Below are positions 51,418 through 60,288 of a stretch of 64,000 nucleotides of DNA, one piece after another; position 1 is the first letter of the stretch; every line of letters starts with the position of its first letter. A program made the position numbers and the translations under genes. Under the pieces are notes generated by a model, which did not search any database, was not told the DNA's origin, and saw only the letters and a list, made by a program, of their open reading frames with translations. The DNA comes from Verrucomicrobiia bacterium (lineage in GTDB: Bacteria > Verrucomicrobiota > Verrucomicrobiia > Limisphaerales > Pedosphaeraceae), in contig DATAUW010000038.1 in assembly GCA_036268055.1 (NCBI GenBank), positions 1-64,000 on the forward strand. The letters are read 5' to 3'.

Positions 51418-53112
51418 TCAGTTCTGAGCGGGCGCCGGAATTTCTTTCAGCAAAACCCGTTCGCAATAATCGCCGAAGTGTTCGCCGCCGCTGCGTTCCT
51501 TCACGAAGCGCGTGAAGACCGGGCGTAGCTCGTTGATGATGTCCTCGTTCTTGACGCTTTCTTTGTAAAGGGTATTCAGGCGCGTGCAGGTGTGGTTGCC
51601 GCCGAGATAAATCTGATATTTGCCCGGCGCTTTGCCGATGAATCCCAGTTCCGCCATGGACGACCGCGCGCAGCCGTTCGGGCAGCCGGTCATGCGAATG
51701 ATGATCTCCTCACCGTTGAGGCCGACTTCCGTCATGAGACTCTCAATGCGTCCCAGCAAGTCCGGGAAAATACGCTCCGACTCCGCGAGCGCAAGGCCGC
51801 AGGTCGGCAATGCCGGACAAACCATCGAGGCGCGATGAATCACCGTGGATTGGTTCTCCACTTTAATGCCGTGCTCGCCCAAAACTTTCGTGATGGCATC
51901 GCGGTCGGAAGACTTCACACCCACGATCAAAAGATTTTGCGAAGGCGTCAGCCGGATTTCGACGCGATATTGCTCGACGATTTTTCGCAGCGCGCTCCTG
52001 AGGTTCACGCCATTGGCGTCCTTGATGCGGCCACTTTCAACATGCAAGCCGACGAAGAAATTTCCGTCGAGCTGCTTATGCCAGCCGAAAGTATCGCCCT
52101 GGCGGGTGAATTCAAACTTGCGCGCGGGCGCGAGTTTGAAACCGATTTGTTTTTCCAATTCGTCGCGGAACCAGTCCACGCCTTTTTCTTCGAGCACATA
52201 TTTAAGGCGCGCGTGTTTGCGATTCGTGCGGTCGCCAAAATCACGGTGCACTCGAACGACGCCCTGCGCCGCGGCGACGATCTGGTCGCGCGTGACGAAA
52301 CCAACGACATCGGCAAGGCGCGGATACGTCTGCACATTGCCGTGGCTCATGCCCATGCCGCCGCCCGCGAGCAAATTGTAGCCGGCGAGAACACCGTTCT
52401 CGACGATGGCCACAAAGCCGAGGCAATTCGTAAAGACATCAATATCGTTCACCGGTGGAATGACGAAGGCCGTTTTGAATTTGCGCGGCAGATACGTTTT
52501 GCCGTACAGCGGGTCCACGAAATCTTTGGCTTCGTTTTCCAAATTCAGCGCCACACCTTCGACCCAGATCTGATGATACGCCTTGGTCTTGGGGAGAAGC
52601 GCGTCAGAAACTTTGTGCGCGTCCGCCTGCACTTCAGCCACGACGGGGCTGCTCGCGGGCGTCGGCGAAGCCATGACATTGCGATTCACGTCACCGCAAG
52701 CGGCAAGCGTGGTCGCGAGCGCCTCGTTGATGCCCTTCATCATCGGGCCGAGGCCGGACTTGACGATGCCGTGAAATTGAAATCCTTGGCGCGAGGTGAT
52801 GCGCAACGTCTGGTTGCCGTATTTCGTCGCGAGCGAATCGAACGCGAGATAATGATCGGGCTGCACCACGCCGCCCGGCAGACGTCCGCGCACCATGAAC
52901 ATATAATGCTTGGCGGTCTTGCGCAGGTCACGGTCGTCCTGCTGATAAATGCCGTGAAATTTCAAAAATTCGTAGTCATCATCGGAAAACCGATCTACGG
53001 AGGTATCCGCGAGCGTGGCGCTAATGTTACCGGCCAAGGTAGGCGATGCCTCCTTAAGCCCCTCATTACGAGTCAGTTTAGGCGGTGCTCCGGGTGCTGC
53101 TGTTGTAATCAT
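51418..53112 (-). CDS. Sulfite reductase, haemoprotein (siroheme/Fe-S)
   Basis: Reduces sulfite to sulfide with a siroheme-[4Fe-4S] centre. The N-terminal half holds RGFLPGGVVQPDHYLAFDSL-type reductase folds (here RGRLPGGVVQPDHYLAFD), and MGMSHGNVQTYPRLADVVGF follows. The cluster ligands are CPALPTCGLALAESE and GCPNGCARSSMAELGFIG, the C-x5-C and C-x3-C pattern. 564 residues. First gene of the sulfate-reduction operon. Nitrite reductase is possible in the family, but neighbours argue for sulfite. Confidence 0.92.
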   Translation of the reverse strand: MITTAAPGAPPKLTRNEGLKEASPTLAGNISATLADTSVDRFSDDDYEFLKFHGIYQQDDRDLRKTAKHYMFMVRGRLPGGVVQPDHYLAFDSLATKYGNQTLRITSRQGFQFHGIVKSGLGPMMKGINEALATTLAACGDVNRNVMASPTPASSPVVAEVQADAHKVSDALLPKTKAYHQIWVEGVALNLENEAKDFVDPLYGKTYLPRKFKTAFVIPPVNDIDVFTNCLGFVAIVENGVLAGYNLLAGGGMGMSHGNVQTYPRLADVVGFVTRDQIVAAAQGVVRVHRDFGDRTNRKHARLKYVLEEKGVDWFRDELEKQIGFKLAPARKFEFTRQGDTFGWHKQLDGNFFVGLHVESGRIKDANGVNLRSALRKIVEQYRVEIRLTPSQNLLIVGVKSSDRDAITKVLGEHGIKVENQSTVIHRASMVCPALPTCGLALAESERIFPDLLGRIESLMTEVGLNGEEIIIRMTGCPNGCARSSMAELGFIGKAPGKYQIYLGGNHTCTRLNTLYKESVKNEDIINELRPVFTRFVKERSGGEHFGDYCERVLLKEIPAPAQN

Positions 53113-53119
53113 AAGTTAA

Positions 53120-53137
53120 TTACCAATGTTACTAATG
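53120..53137. promoter_or_regulatory. Tandem 9-base repeat upstream of the sulfite reductase gene
   Basis: TTACCAATG directly followed by TTACTAATG, 8 to 25 bases before the sulfite reductase ATG. A TTGACA (minus strand, 53167-53172) lies upstream with AT-rich sequence between. It could be an operator for sulfur control; the regulator is unknown. Confidence 0.35.
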
Positions 53138-53382
53138 TATAATATTTTCGGTGAGACTGCCGAGGTTGTCAAATGGAATTTAAATTCCTTTTTCATGCCG
53201 CTTCAACATCTGTTTTTTGGCATCCAACCCTCGCTTCTTCGCGGTTCACCCGCGCGCACATTTCCATCGTTATTGTTCCCTGTCGAAAAAATCTTTCCTC
53301 ATTTTTACTTACACATCCGTTTTCGGTTTTTCGTTGGCGATTCATTCGCTGAGCATTTATAGTTACGCTTCACTGGTGTGCC

Positions 53383-54588
53383 ATGAGTCATAAACCGCAG
53401 AAAATTTTTTATTTCGATAACAACGCCACGACCCGCGTCGCGCCGGAAGTCGTGACCGCGATGCTCCCGTTCCTGAGCGAGGCTTACGGCAACCCTTCGA
53501 GCGCTTATACCTTCGGCAAAACGGTCGCCCACGACCTCAAGGTCGCCCGCGAAAAAGTCGCCGCCTTGATTCATGCCGATCCGCGCGAAGTTATCTTCAC
53601 CAGTTGCGGCACGGAAAGCAACAATTCCGCGATCCACAGCGCGCTCGTGACGCACCCCGGCAAACGCCACGTCATCACCACCGCCGTCGAGCATTCCTCG
53701 AATATCAAATTTTGCAATTTTCTCGAGAAGCGCGGTTACGAGGTCACTTATCTTCCGGTCGAGCACGATGGTTCGGTTGATATTCATCTGCTCGAAAAAT
53801 CCATTCGCCCGGACACCGCAATCGTCTCAGTCATGTGGGCGAACAACGAAACCGGCGTAATTTTTCCGCTGGAAGAAATCGCTGCCATTTGCCGCAGCAA
53901 AGGCGTGTTGTGCCACACCGACGCCGTTCAGGTGCCCGGCAAAGTGAAGATCAACGTCGCCGATATGGGCGTGGATTTCCTTTCCTTGTCCGCGCACAAG
54001 CTCCATGCGCCAAAAGGCATTGGCATGCTTTACGTGAAACGCCGCACCAAATATCAGCCGTATGTCATCGGTGGCGGCCAGGAACAGGGGCGTCGCGGCG
54101 GCACGGAGAATGTGCCTTACATCGTCGGTTTCGGACGCGCGGCGGAATTAGCGATGGCCAGTCTCTCGGATGAAAACACCCGCATCCGTGTCCTGCGCGA
54201 CAAACTCGAAAAAAATATTTTAAGCGCGATACCGAACACGCACCGCAACGGTGATCGCGAGGCGCGTCTGCCGAACACGACAAACCTCGCGTTCGATTAC
54301 GTGGAAGCCGAGGCGATTCTGCTGCTGCTCGACCAGGCGGGAATTTGCGTGTCGAGCGGTTCAGCCTGCACGACCGGTTCATTGGATCCGTCGCACGTTC
54401 TCGTGGCGATGGGTCTCACGCCCACGCGCGCGCGCGGCTCGATCCGTTTCAGCCTTGGCATCTATAATACCGCCGAAGAAGTGGATTATTTGATCGAGCA
54501 CCTCCCGCCCATTATCGCCAAACTGCGCGCCGTATCACCGCTCACACCGCGCGGGCACAAGCCGGCCAAACATCCGGTCTCGGGTTAA
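53383..54588 (+). CDS. Cysteine desulfurase (NifS/IscS family)
   Basis: PLP enzyme that takes sulfur from cysteine for Fe-S clusters and other sulfur compounds. YFDNNATTRVAPEVVTAML, TSCGTESNNSAIHSAL and AVEHSSNIKFCNFLE come first. The PLP lysine lies in DFLSLSAHKLHAPKGIGML. The mobile catalytic-cysteine loop is CVSSGSACTTGSLDPSHVL. Length 401, group I NifS-like. Encoded divergently from the sulfate-reduction operon with 270 bases between, a natural pairing of sulfur uptake and sulfur delivery. Confidence 0.93.
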   Translation: MSHKPQKIFYFDNNATTRVAPEVVTAMLPFLSEAYGNPSSAYTFGKTVAHDLKVAREKVAALIHADPREVIFTSCGTESNNSAIHSALVTHPGKRHVITTAVEHSSNIKFCNFLEKRGYEVTYLPVEHDGSVDIHLLEKSIRPDTAIVSVMWANNETGVIFPLEEIAAICRSKGVLCHTDAVQVPGKVKINVADMGVDFLSLSAHKLHAPKGIGMLYVKRRTKYQPYVIGGGQEQGRRGGTENVPYIVGFGRAAELAMASLSDENTRIRVLRDKLEKNILSAIPNTHRNGDREARLPNTTNLAFDYVEAEAILLLLDQAGICVSSGSACTTGSLDPSHVLVAMGLTPTRARGSIRFSLGIYNTAEEVDYLIEHLPPIIAKLRAVSPLTPRGHKPAKHPVSG

Positions 54589-54612
54589 ATTACTTTTGCG
54601 GCCCGCAGAATT

Positions 54613-55464
54613 TCAAGTCGCCGGCACGAAGCGTTGAAACGCCAGCGCCAGCAGTAGGAGAATAATAAACACCAGCGCGAATGCGTGCGGTACATCAGCT
54701 ACCGCGAGCAAATCCACCAGCACAATCCCCGCCAGCAATCCTGAAACCGCGCGGCCAATGCTTCGTTCCGCCGCGCGATATGCGAAACGCAGCGAGCGCA
54801 CCACCCAAAGCACGAGAACGATCGAGAGCAGCAGCGCATTCTGGCGATAGCTTCCGGGGTTCATCAGCCACGCGAGAAAAATCGGCGCCGCCAAAAAGGC
54901 GCATGGCCAATAATTGACTTCCACGCCCGTGCTTTCCTTCCGCGCGAGAAAACTCAAACCGACGATGTAACACGCCAACGCCAGCGCGCTCCAAACCGCC
55001 GCGCCGACGACACCATTTACCGCAATCGAAGCCGCGACGAGATAAAGAAAAAACCGGCAGGCAGCCATGATGACCGGCGAGAGGGTGATGACCTTATGGA
55101 TGGCGTCGTAAATCAAAATGCACAAAACGAGCAGTACGCCCAAAATTCCCGTGGTCTTTCCGAGAAAGAATAAAATGATCAATCCCGCCCCGAGCAAACC
55201 GAAGCCGATTTGCCAGACGCTTTTCACATTGATGACGCCGGAGGGAATTGGCCGGTCGCGGCGATGTTGCGCGTCGAAGTTTGCGTCGAAGGCATCATTC
55301 AAATACATTCCGCCGACGTAAAGCAGCGTCGCGCCGAGCAGCAGTGGAAAAAGTTTATGCGCATTGCCGCCGCCCGCGAGCCACCAACCAGCGAGGCAAT
55401 TCGACCACACGGTGGGCAGATTCGAAGTGCGGCCAAGGACCAGCAATGTGCGCAGCGAAAACAT
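54613..55464 (-). CDS. eboC: UbiA-family membrane prenyltransferase-like protein (EboC-like)
   Basis: Polytopic UbiA-type protein of 283 residues, about nine hydrophobic segments. The first Asp-rich motif is YLNDAFDANFDAQHRRDRPI (N-D-x-x-D-x-x-x-D) near residue 54. The second, LIYDAIHK near residue 118, is reduced. EboC is a UbiA-like member of the ebo cluster, and the gene next to this one encodes an EboE-like protein, so eboC is the best label. The name rests on context; a plain UbiA prenyltransferase is the alternative. Confidence 0.78.
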   Translation of the reverse strand: MFSLRTLLVLGRTSNLPTVWSNCLAGWWLAGGGNAHKLFPLLLGATLLYVGGMYLNDAFDANFDAQHRRDRPIPSGVINVKSVWQIGFGLLGAGLIILFFLGKTTGILGVLLVLCILIYDAIHKVITLSPVIMAACRFFLYLVAASIAVNGVVGAAVWSALALACYIVGLSFLARKESTGVEVNYWPCAFLAAPIFLAWLMNPGSYRQNALLLSIVLVLWVVRSLRFAYRAAERSIGRAVSGLLAGIVLVDLLAVADVPHAFALVFIILLLLALAFQRFVPAT

Positions 55465-55554
55465 TTCAATTTAATGTGCGGCAACGGGCAAACTCAAAAA
55501 TTGGGTTGTCACAATCTTGCGAGTGTAACTTGCGCGGCGGGCGTTGGGCAATCT

Positions 55555-56727
55555 TCAAACGGTGAAGCCGCGTTCGGCAAGCCGTTTCAGCGTCCAATCG
55601 TATTCGGCGACAAGCTGGCCGACGACATCGCGATTTTTCAATTCGGGCGGCAAAACTTCCCACGTGTAGGTTTCCATTTCGAGATGCGAGCACAGCGCGG
55701 GATTTTGTTTCAACAAATCGAGCACGCCAAGAACATGGTCCGACGTGTTGCCGTACCAGGCGGTCGGCGGACTGTGCAGTGGAATATGAAAATGAATGCG
55801 CCACTCGGTGCTTTCGGGCTGCGCAAACGCGGCGGGCATTTCGAGCGCGGGCGCAAGGTCTTTGAAAACCCGCCGCGCGCCATCCGCTTCGCGCGTGATG
55901 ACCTGATGCAAATAAATATCGTCCGCGAACGCCGCGAGTGATCGCCGCACCTCAGCAGTTGGATGAACTTTCAACGCCGAACTCAAGTGCAGTTTGCTGA
56001 TTTTGATTTGATGCCGCGTGAGCGCGCCGATGACGTTCGCCGGTTCCTCGAATTCCACCGCGAGATGGCAGGTGTCGTAATTGACGCCAAGATGTTCGTT
56101 CAAACGCGGATCGTTCGGATGCTCATCGCGAAGCTTTTCAAAAAACCGAATTGTCTCCGCGCTCGTTTCAAACCAGCCGAGTGGTTCCGGTTCGAGTCCG
56201 AGATGAAGTTTTCGCCCGGTGCGCTCGCTCAATTTTGAAATGTGCTCGACGCATCGCCAGATGTTGTCGCGGATAATCCTTTCCTGCGCCGGTTGCGTGA
56301 TGAATTCCTTGAACGAGCCCGGCAACGTGCTCACGCTGCCCTCGATTCCTTCCGGCACAAGCTCGGCCAGCAAATCGAAAAGCAGATTCGTATAGGCGAG
56401 CCGTTCGGGCGAAGTCCAATCAGGCAGATACACCCGCTCCTTCACGCGCGTGCCGTGGAATTGGCCGTAGGGAAAACCATTGATCGTGAAAACGTAGCAG
56501 TCGTGTTGCGCCAGCCAGGCTTTGAATTCGCGAAATGTTTTTGCATCGCTTAATTCCTGCGCGGCGCGCTGGCTCAATCGCAGTCCGATGGCGTAAGGTT
56601 TGTTGGGCGAAACTTTTTCGCGCACCGCCAGCGTGTGGCGATTCAACGAATCAAAAGTCTCCGCCCAATTTTCACCGCGATGAATATTGGTGCAATACGC
56701 AAGCTGCAAACCGTGAGTCAGTTTCAT
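55555..56727 (-). CDS. eboE: EboE-like TIM-barrel metabolite traffic protein
   Basis: 390 residues, xylose-isomerase-like TIM barrel. The N-terminus LAYCTNIHRGENWAETFDSL, then YAIGLRLSQRAAQELSD, YVFTINGFPYGQFHGTRVKE, VYLPDWTSPERLAYTN and EGSVSTLPGSFKEF match EboE as I know it. Metal-type residues sit in LGLEPEPLGWFETS, VNYDTCHLAVEFEE and KISKLHLSSALKV. In cyanobacteria and other bacteria ebo proteins are linked to moving a metabolite precursor to the periplasm. Here only eboC and eboE are in the window. Confidence 0.85.
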   Translation of the reverse strand: MKLTHGLQLAYCTNIHRGENWAETFDSLNRHTLAVREKVSPNKPYAIGLRLSQRAAQELSDAKTFREFKAWLAQHDCYVFTINGFPYGQFHGTRVKERVYLPDWTSPERLAYTNLLFDLLAELVPEGIEGSVSTLPGSFKEFITQPAQERIIRDNIWRCVEHISKLSERTGRKLHLGLEPEPLGWFETSAETIRFFEKLRDEHPNDPRLNEHLGVNYDTCHLAVEFEEPANVIGALTRHQIKISKLHLSSALKVHPTAEVRRSLAAFADDIYLHQVITREADGARRVFKDLAPALEMPAAFAQPESTEWRIHFHIPLHSPPTAWYGNTSDHVLGVLDLLKQNPALCSHLEMETYTWEVLPPELKNRDVVGQLVAEYDWTLKRLAERGFTV

Positions 56728-56782
56728 GAAACGTCAGCGCCCAACTTCGTCACGATTTTTCAAAATGCAAGCGGCCCACCCA

Positions 56783-57793
56783 CTACTTCTTGAGAAAACC
56801 CTGCTCCTTCAACCAGTAAATGCAATCGCTCGTCCACGGATGCATGCGCGCGGGGTCGTATTTGCTGCCACCATAACCGCCAAGACCGCCGCCGTGCGGA
56901 CCCTTTTCAAAGATGTGCAAAGCGAACGGCACGCCCGCGCGTTGCAATGCGGCCGCGAATTGCAAACTGTTTTCAACCGGCACAACGGTGTCGTTGGCGG
57001 TGTGAAAAATAAAACAGGGCGGTGTGTCCTTGGTGACTTGCAGTTCGTTGGAAAGCGACTTGATCAATTCGGGCGAAGGATTTTTGCCGAGCAAATTTTC
57101 GCGCGAACCGCCGTGCGTTTTTTCACCCATCGTGATCACCGCGTAGCAAAGGATTCCTGCATCGGGCCGCGAACTGGCGCGTTCGATGGGATCGGCGGAG
57201 TCCGGTTTGCCGGCGTCGTAGTGAGTGAGCATTGTCGAAGCCAAATGTCCGCCGGCGGACGAGCCCATGATGCCGATGCGTTTCGGATCAATGTTCCACG
57301 CGGCGGCGTTTGCGCGGACGGTTCGCATCGCGCGAGTGGCGTCCTCCAACATCACCGGATGATGATAGCCTGAGGAACCGAGGCGATATTTCAGCACAAA
57401 ACACGCGATGCCTTCATGGCTCAACCAAAGCGCGTATTCCTTGCCTTCGTGTTCGGCAAGATGCGCATAACCGCCGCCCGGACAAATGACCATCGCCGCG
57501 CCGGTGGCCTTGTTGGGATCGGGAAGATAAACGGTGAGCGTGGGAATATCCTGGTCCGCTTTTCCGAGCGCGCCGGGCGCATCGCCCTGCCAGAGCCGCA
57601 TGACACTGTTGGTGACGTTGGCGATGACGGAGAGGGCCATCGCGTTGGAGCTTCCATTGAAGTTCCACTGGTAAGTGAACGGCGCGGTGCCGTTGGCGGT
57701 TACGGTGAAGGTCGCTCCCGTGTTGGTTGTAGGCTGGGCGTTCGCAAATGAAGTAAGAAACAGGATCGGCAGCCATCGCATCAGAGATTTCAT
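56783..57793 (-). CDS. Secreted alpha/beta-hydrolase esterase with N-terminal Ig-like stub
   Basis: 336 residues. A signal peptide (LPILFLTSFANAQ) is followed by ATFTVTANGTAPFTYQWNFN, the first strands of an Ig-like domain that is cut short. The hydrolase then begins: VYLPDPNKATGAAMVICPGG, HGGG-like GGGYAHLAEHEG, the nucleophile elbow IGIMGSSAGGHLASTM (Ser), and HTANDTVVPVENSLQF with the acid. The His is in FEKGPHGGGLGG. The family is BD-FAE/acetylxylan esterase-like. Likely secreted deacetylase or esterase of plant or microbial glycans. Confidence 0.85.
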   Translation of the reverse strand: MKSLMRWLPILFLTSFANAQPTTNTGATFTVTANGTAPFTYQWNFNGSSNAMALSVIANVTNSVMRLWQGDAPGALGKADQDIPTLTVYLPDPNKATGAAMVICPGGGYAHLAEHEGKEYALWLSHEGIACFVLKYRLGSSGYHHPVMLEDATRAMRTVRANAAAWNIDPKRIGIMGSSAGGHLASTMLTHYDAGKPDSADPIERASSRPDAGILCYAVITMGEKTHGGSRENLLGKNPSPELIKSLSNELQVTKDTPPCFIFHTANDTVVPVENSLQFAAALQRAGVPFALHIFEKGPHGGGLGGYGGSKYDPARMHPWTSDCIYWLKEQGFLKK

Positions 57794-57853
57794 AGTAGTC
57801 AGGCAAGCTTAGGGGGAAACCGAAAAATTCGCCAGCACGTTTTCATTCCGGGT

Positions 57854-57964
57854 GGACCGCGGGTCTATGACCCGCAGCAACGCACAAAGAAGATTGCCGC
57901 TCAAGGCTGATTCGAGAACGGCTTTACCGGATGGACCTTGCTGCGGATCATAGACCCGCGATCC
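57854..57964. repeat. Inverted-repeat element, copy 1
   Basis: Arms at 57854-57880 and 57938-57964 are near-perfect inverted copies (25 of 27 bases pair). Each arm has an internal palindrome (GCGGGTCTATGACCCGC). The core holds CACAAAGAAGATTGCCGC, shared with the second copy at 62664. Non-coding. Confidence 0.75.
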
Positions 57965-57991
57965 GTCAGGAGTAATTTCCCACCAACGCAA

Positions 57992-58933
57992 CTACGCTTT
58001 TAACGCCTTCAACGCCGCCTTGAAATCTTCCGGCAACGGCGCTTCACACGTCAGTTTCTTTTTTTTGCGCGGATGCAAAATGGTCAGCTTGCGCGCGTGC
58101 AACAACTGGCGCGGCGCGGCGTAACCCGTCAATTCCATGAGCCGCTTGTTCTGTCGCGCGCCATAGGTGTCGTCACCCACCACGGGAAATCCCAGATGCT
58201 GAAAATGCACGCGGATCTGATGCGTGCGTCCGGTGTGCAGCAACGCCTCCATAAGCGTCGCCGCATGTAATCGCTGAAGCACGCGATAACTCGTCCACGC
58301 TTCCCGTCCGCTGCCATCCGTCGCCGCCATGCGTTTGCGATGGGTGGGATGCCGCGCAATCGCCGCGCGAATTTCACCCTGCGCGCGCGGCACTTCGCCG
58401 CAAACAATCGCCTCGTAAATTTTTTCCACCGTCCGCCCGGCGAATTGTTCCGCCAGCGCGACGTGCGTCTCGTCATTTTTCGCCACCACCAAACAGCCGC
58501 TGGTTTCCTGATCGAGCCGATGCACAATTCCCGGCCGCGCGACGCCGCCGATGCCGCTCAACTTTCCCGCGCAATGATGCAGCAACGCATTGACGAGTGT
58601 GTGCTCCTCATGGCCGGCGGCGGGATGCACCACGATTCCCGGCGGTTTGTTCAGCACGAGCAAATCGCGATCTTCAAAAAGAATTTCGAGCGGGATGTCT
58701 TCGGGTTGCGCTTCCGCGGGCCGCGCCTCGGGCCAATAAACCTGGATTTCTTCGCCCGCATGCGGATGGTGAGTGGGCTTGACGGTGCGGCCATTGACGC
58801 GGATGTGGCCTTCTTCGATCAAGCGTTGAATCGTGCCGCGCGACACGGCGGGAAATTTTTCGCGCAGCACACTGTCCAGCCGTTCCATCGGGCGGGAGAT
58901 TTCCACAATGAATGTTTCCGTGCGCGATGACAT
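57992..58933 (-). CDS. rluD: 23S rRNA pseudouridine synthase, RluD family
   Basis: S4 domain (ERLDSVLREKFPAVSRGTIQ, RLIEEGHIRVNGRTVKP) followed by the RluA-type catalytic domain. The motif PGIVHRLDQETSGCLVVAKN carries the catalytic Asp. HQIRVHFQHLGFPVVGDDTY and ARQLLHARKLTILHP close the domain. About 313 residues from ATG 58933; a TTG frame extends upstream. It follows lspA on the same strand, a common bacterial pairing. Which rRNA uridines are modified is assigned by family only. Confidence 0.9.
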   Translation of the reverse strand: MSSRTETFIVEISRPMERLDSVLREKFPAVSRGTIQRLIEEGHIRVNGRTVKPTHHPHAGEEIQVYWPEARPAEAQPEDIPLEILFEDRDLLVLNKPPGIVVHPAAGHEEHTLVNALLHHCAGKLSGIGGVARPGIVHRLDQETSGCLVVAKNDETHVALAEQFAGRTVEKIYEAIVCGEVPRAQGEIRAAIARHPTHRKRMAATDGSGREAWTSYRVLQRLHAATLMEALLHTGRTHQIRVHFQHLGFPVVGDDTYGARQNKRLMELTGYAAPRQLLHARKLTILHPRKKKKLTCEAPLPEDFKAALKALKA

Positions 58934-58962
58934 GTGCGGCAAAGTTAAATGGAGAATGGCTT

Positions 58963-59475
58963 CTACGCCGACGGCTGCGGCGCGGCGGGAACCTTTTCGT
59001 TTTTCAACGAGAGAATAAAAATCAATCCCACGCCGACACAAATCGCGCTATCGGCGATGTTGAATGCTGGAAAACCAATTTCCGAACCGCCGCGTTGATC
59101 GAGATAAAAATACAAAAAATCCGTCACGTAATGCGAAATCAACCGGTCAATCAGGTTGCCGATGATGCCGCCGAAAATCAGTCCCAGCGCGACCTGGCCC
59201 ATGAGCGTGTGGGCATCAAAATGATGGCGGCTGCGATAAAGTATGAACAAGGCGATGAGCGCGACGAGGGCGAGCAGGTTATTCCGTCCACTGAACAGGC
59301 TCCACGCCGCGCCGGTGTTGTGCCAATTCACGAATTTAAAAAACCCCGCGATGATCACGCGGTCTTCGTCAAAGTGCAGAAGATGTTTGACGAGTTGCTT
59401 GGTGACCTGGTCAAGCACCAGCACGAACGCGGCGACAAGCGCAATGCGGCGATTGGACGTGCTCAAGGCGGGCAT
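58963..59475 (-). CDS. lspA: Lipoprotein signal peptidase (LspA)
   Basis: Type II signal peptidase that cleaves before the lipid-modified Cys of lipoproteins. Four hydrophobic segments. VLDQVTKQLVKHLL is the first landmark; FVNWHNTGAAWSLFSGRNN the second. The two catalytic aspartates are in GGIIGNLIDRLISHYVTDF and FPAFNIADSAICVG. 170 residues, normal. Fits a genome with several lipoproteins in this window. Lies five bases after the GYF-domain gene. Confidence 0.94.
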   Translation of the reverse strand: MPALSTSNRRIALVAAFVLVLDQVTKQLVKHLLHFDEDRVIIAGFFKFVNWHNTGAAWSLFSGRNNLLALVALIALFILYRSRHHFDAHTLMGQVALGLIFGGIIGNLIDRLISHYVTDFLYFYLDQRGGSEIGFPAFNIADSAICVGVGLIFILSLKNEKVPAAPQPSA

Positions 59476-59480
59476 GGTCG

Positions 59481-60155
59481 TTAGCGTTTTACCGCTTTTA
59501 ATTGCATCGCTGCCTTCAATCCCATGAAAATGCGGAACAAGACGTATGCATGAAGCGCCAGCGCGATCCAGTCAGGTTCAAGTATGACCACTATGCCGTC
59601 CACCACATACAATAGCGCACCCACGATGAATGCCCAAACCTGCCCTTTTCGCGCAAACACTCCGAATACGGCAAAAAACGCCGATACAATAATGTAGGCG
59701 GCAACTCCTTCATTTAAGTTGCCACTGGAACCTGCGACTAATTCCAACGCCTTGCTCGCGAGCCCAAGTTCACCAAAAATAAGCTGGATGCCCGCATGTG
59801 CCAAACCGAGGACGATGTTGATGATGGACAAAGCGGCGATCCAATAAAACCATTGCGCGCCGCGGATTAATTGCACCACGACTCTGGGATCATATCCGCC
59901 AGCGGGCACAGCGCGCACCGGCGAAATCGGCGCGGGGGAAGTAGGCATGGGCGGAGGCACGAGCACATTCGCGGGCGCGACCGGAAAATTTAACTCTGGA
60001 TAACTCGAGGCCGGCAGCCACGACATAGTATCACTCCGCATCACTTTCGTATCGGGCAGGATGCGTCCCTCCGAAATCCAGGTTTGAAAATTGGGCAGCG
60101 TCACCGGGCCGTATTGCGCGCCGTCCGCGCCGATCATTGTATAGGTTATTTCCAT
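59481..60155 (-). CDS. GYF_2-domain membrane protein
   Basis: 224 residues. The N-terminal GYF_2 domain is YTMIGADGAQYGPVTLPNFQ, TWISEGRILPDTKVM, with the D-G-x-x-Y-G-P-V and W-x-x-x-G-R-I hallmarks. A Pro-rich linker (PPPMPTSPAPISPVRAV) joins it to about four hydrophobic helices. Such proteins are common in Verrucomicrobiota and are thought to bind proline-rich partners; role unknown. It precedes lspA with a five-base gap, so it is likely co-expressed. Confidence 0.8.
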   Translation of the reverse strand: MEITYTMIGADGAQYGPVTLPNFQTWISEGRILPDTKVMRSDTMSWLPASSYPELNFPVAPANVLVPPPMPTSPAPISPVRAVPAGGYDPRVVVQLIRGAQWFYWIAALSIINIVLGLAHAGIQLIFGELGLASKALELVAGSSGNLNEGVAAYIIVSAFFAVFGVFARKGQVWAFIVGALLYVVDGIVVILEPDWIALALHAYVLFRIFMGLKAAMQLKAVKR

Positions 60156-60288
60156 AGCGTCACCATGCAGGAAGCGACGGGTTATTTAATCGTTTGCCGG
60201 GCGAAAAACAATTCAATTATTTGCGCGGCGTTTGGGAAAATCCACTCCGCGCTTGCCTCGCGCCAAAACTTTCCCTACAAAACCGCGC

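Noticed and set aside
54613-56727. Ubiquinone or menaquinone biosynthesis operon
   Set aside because: Apart from the UbiA fold no quinone gene is present; the neighbour matches EboE much better.
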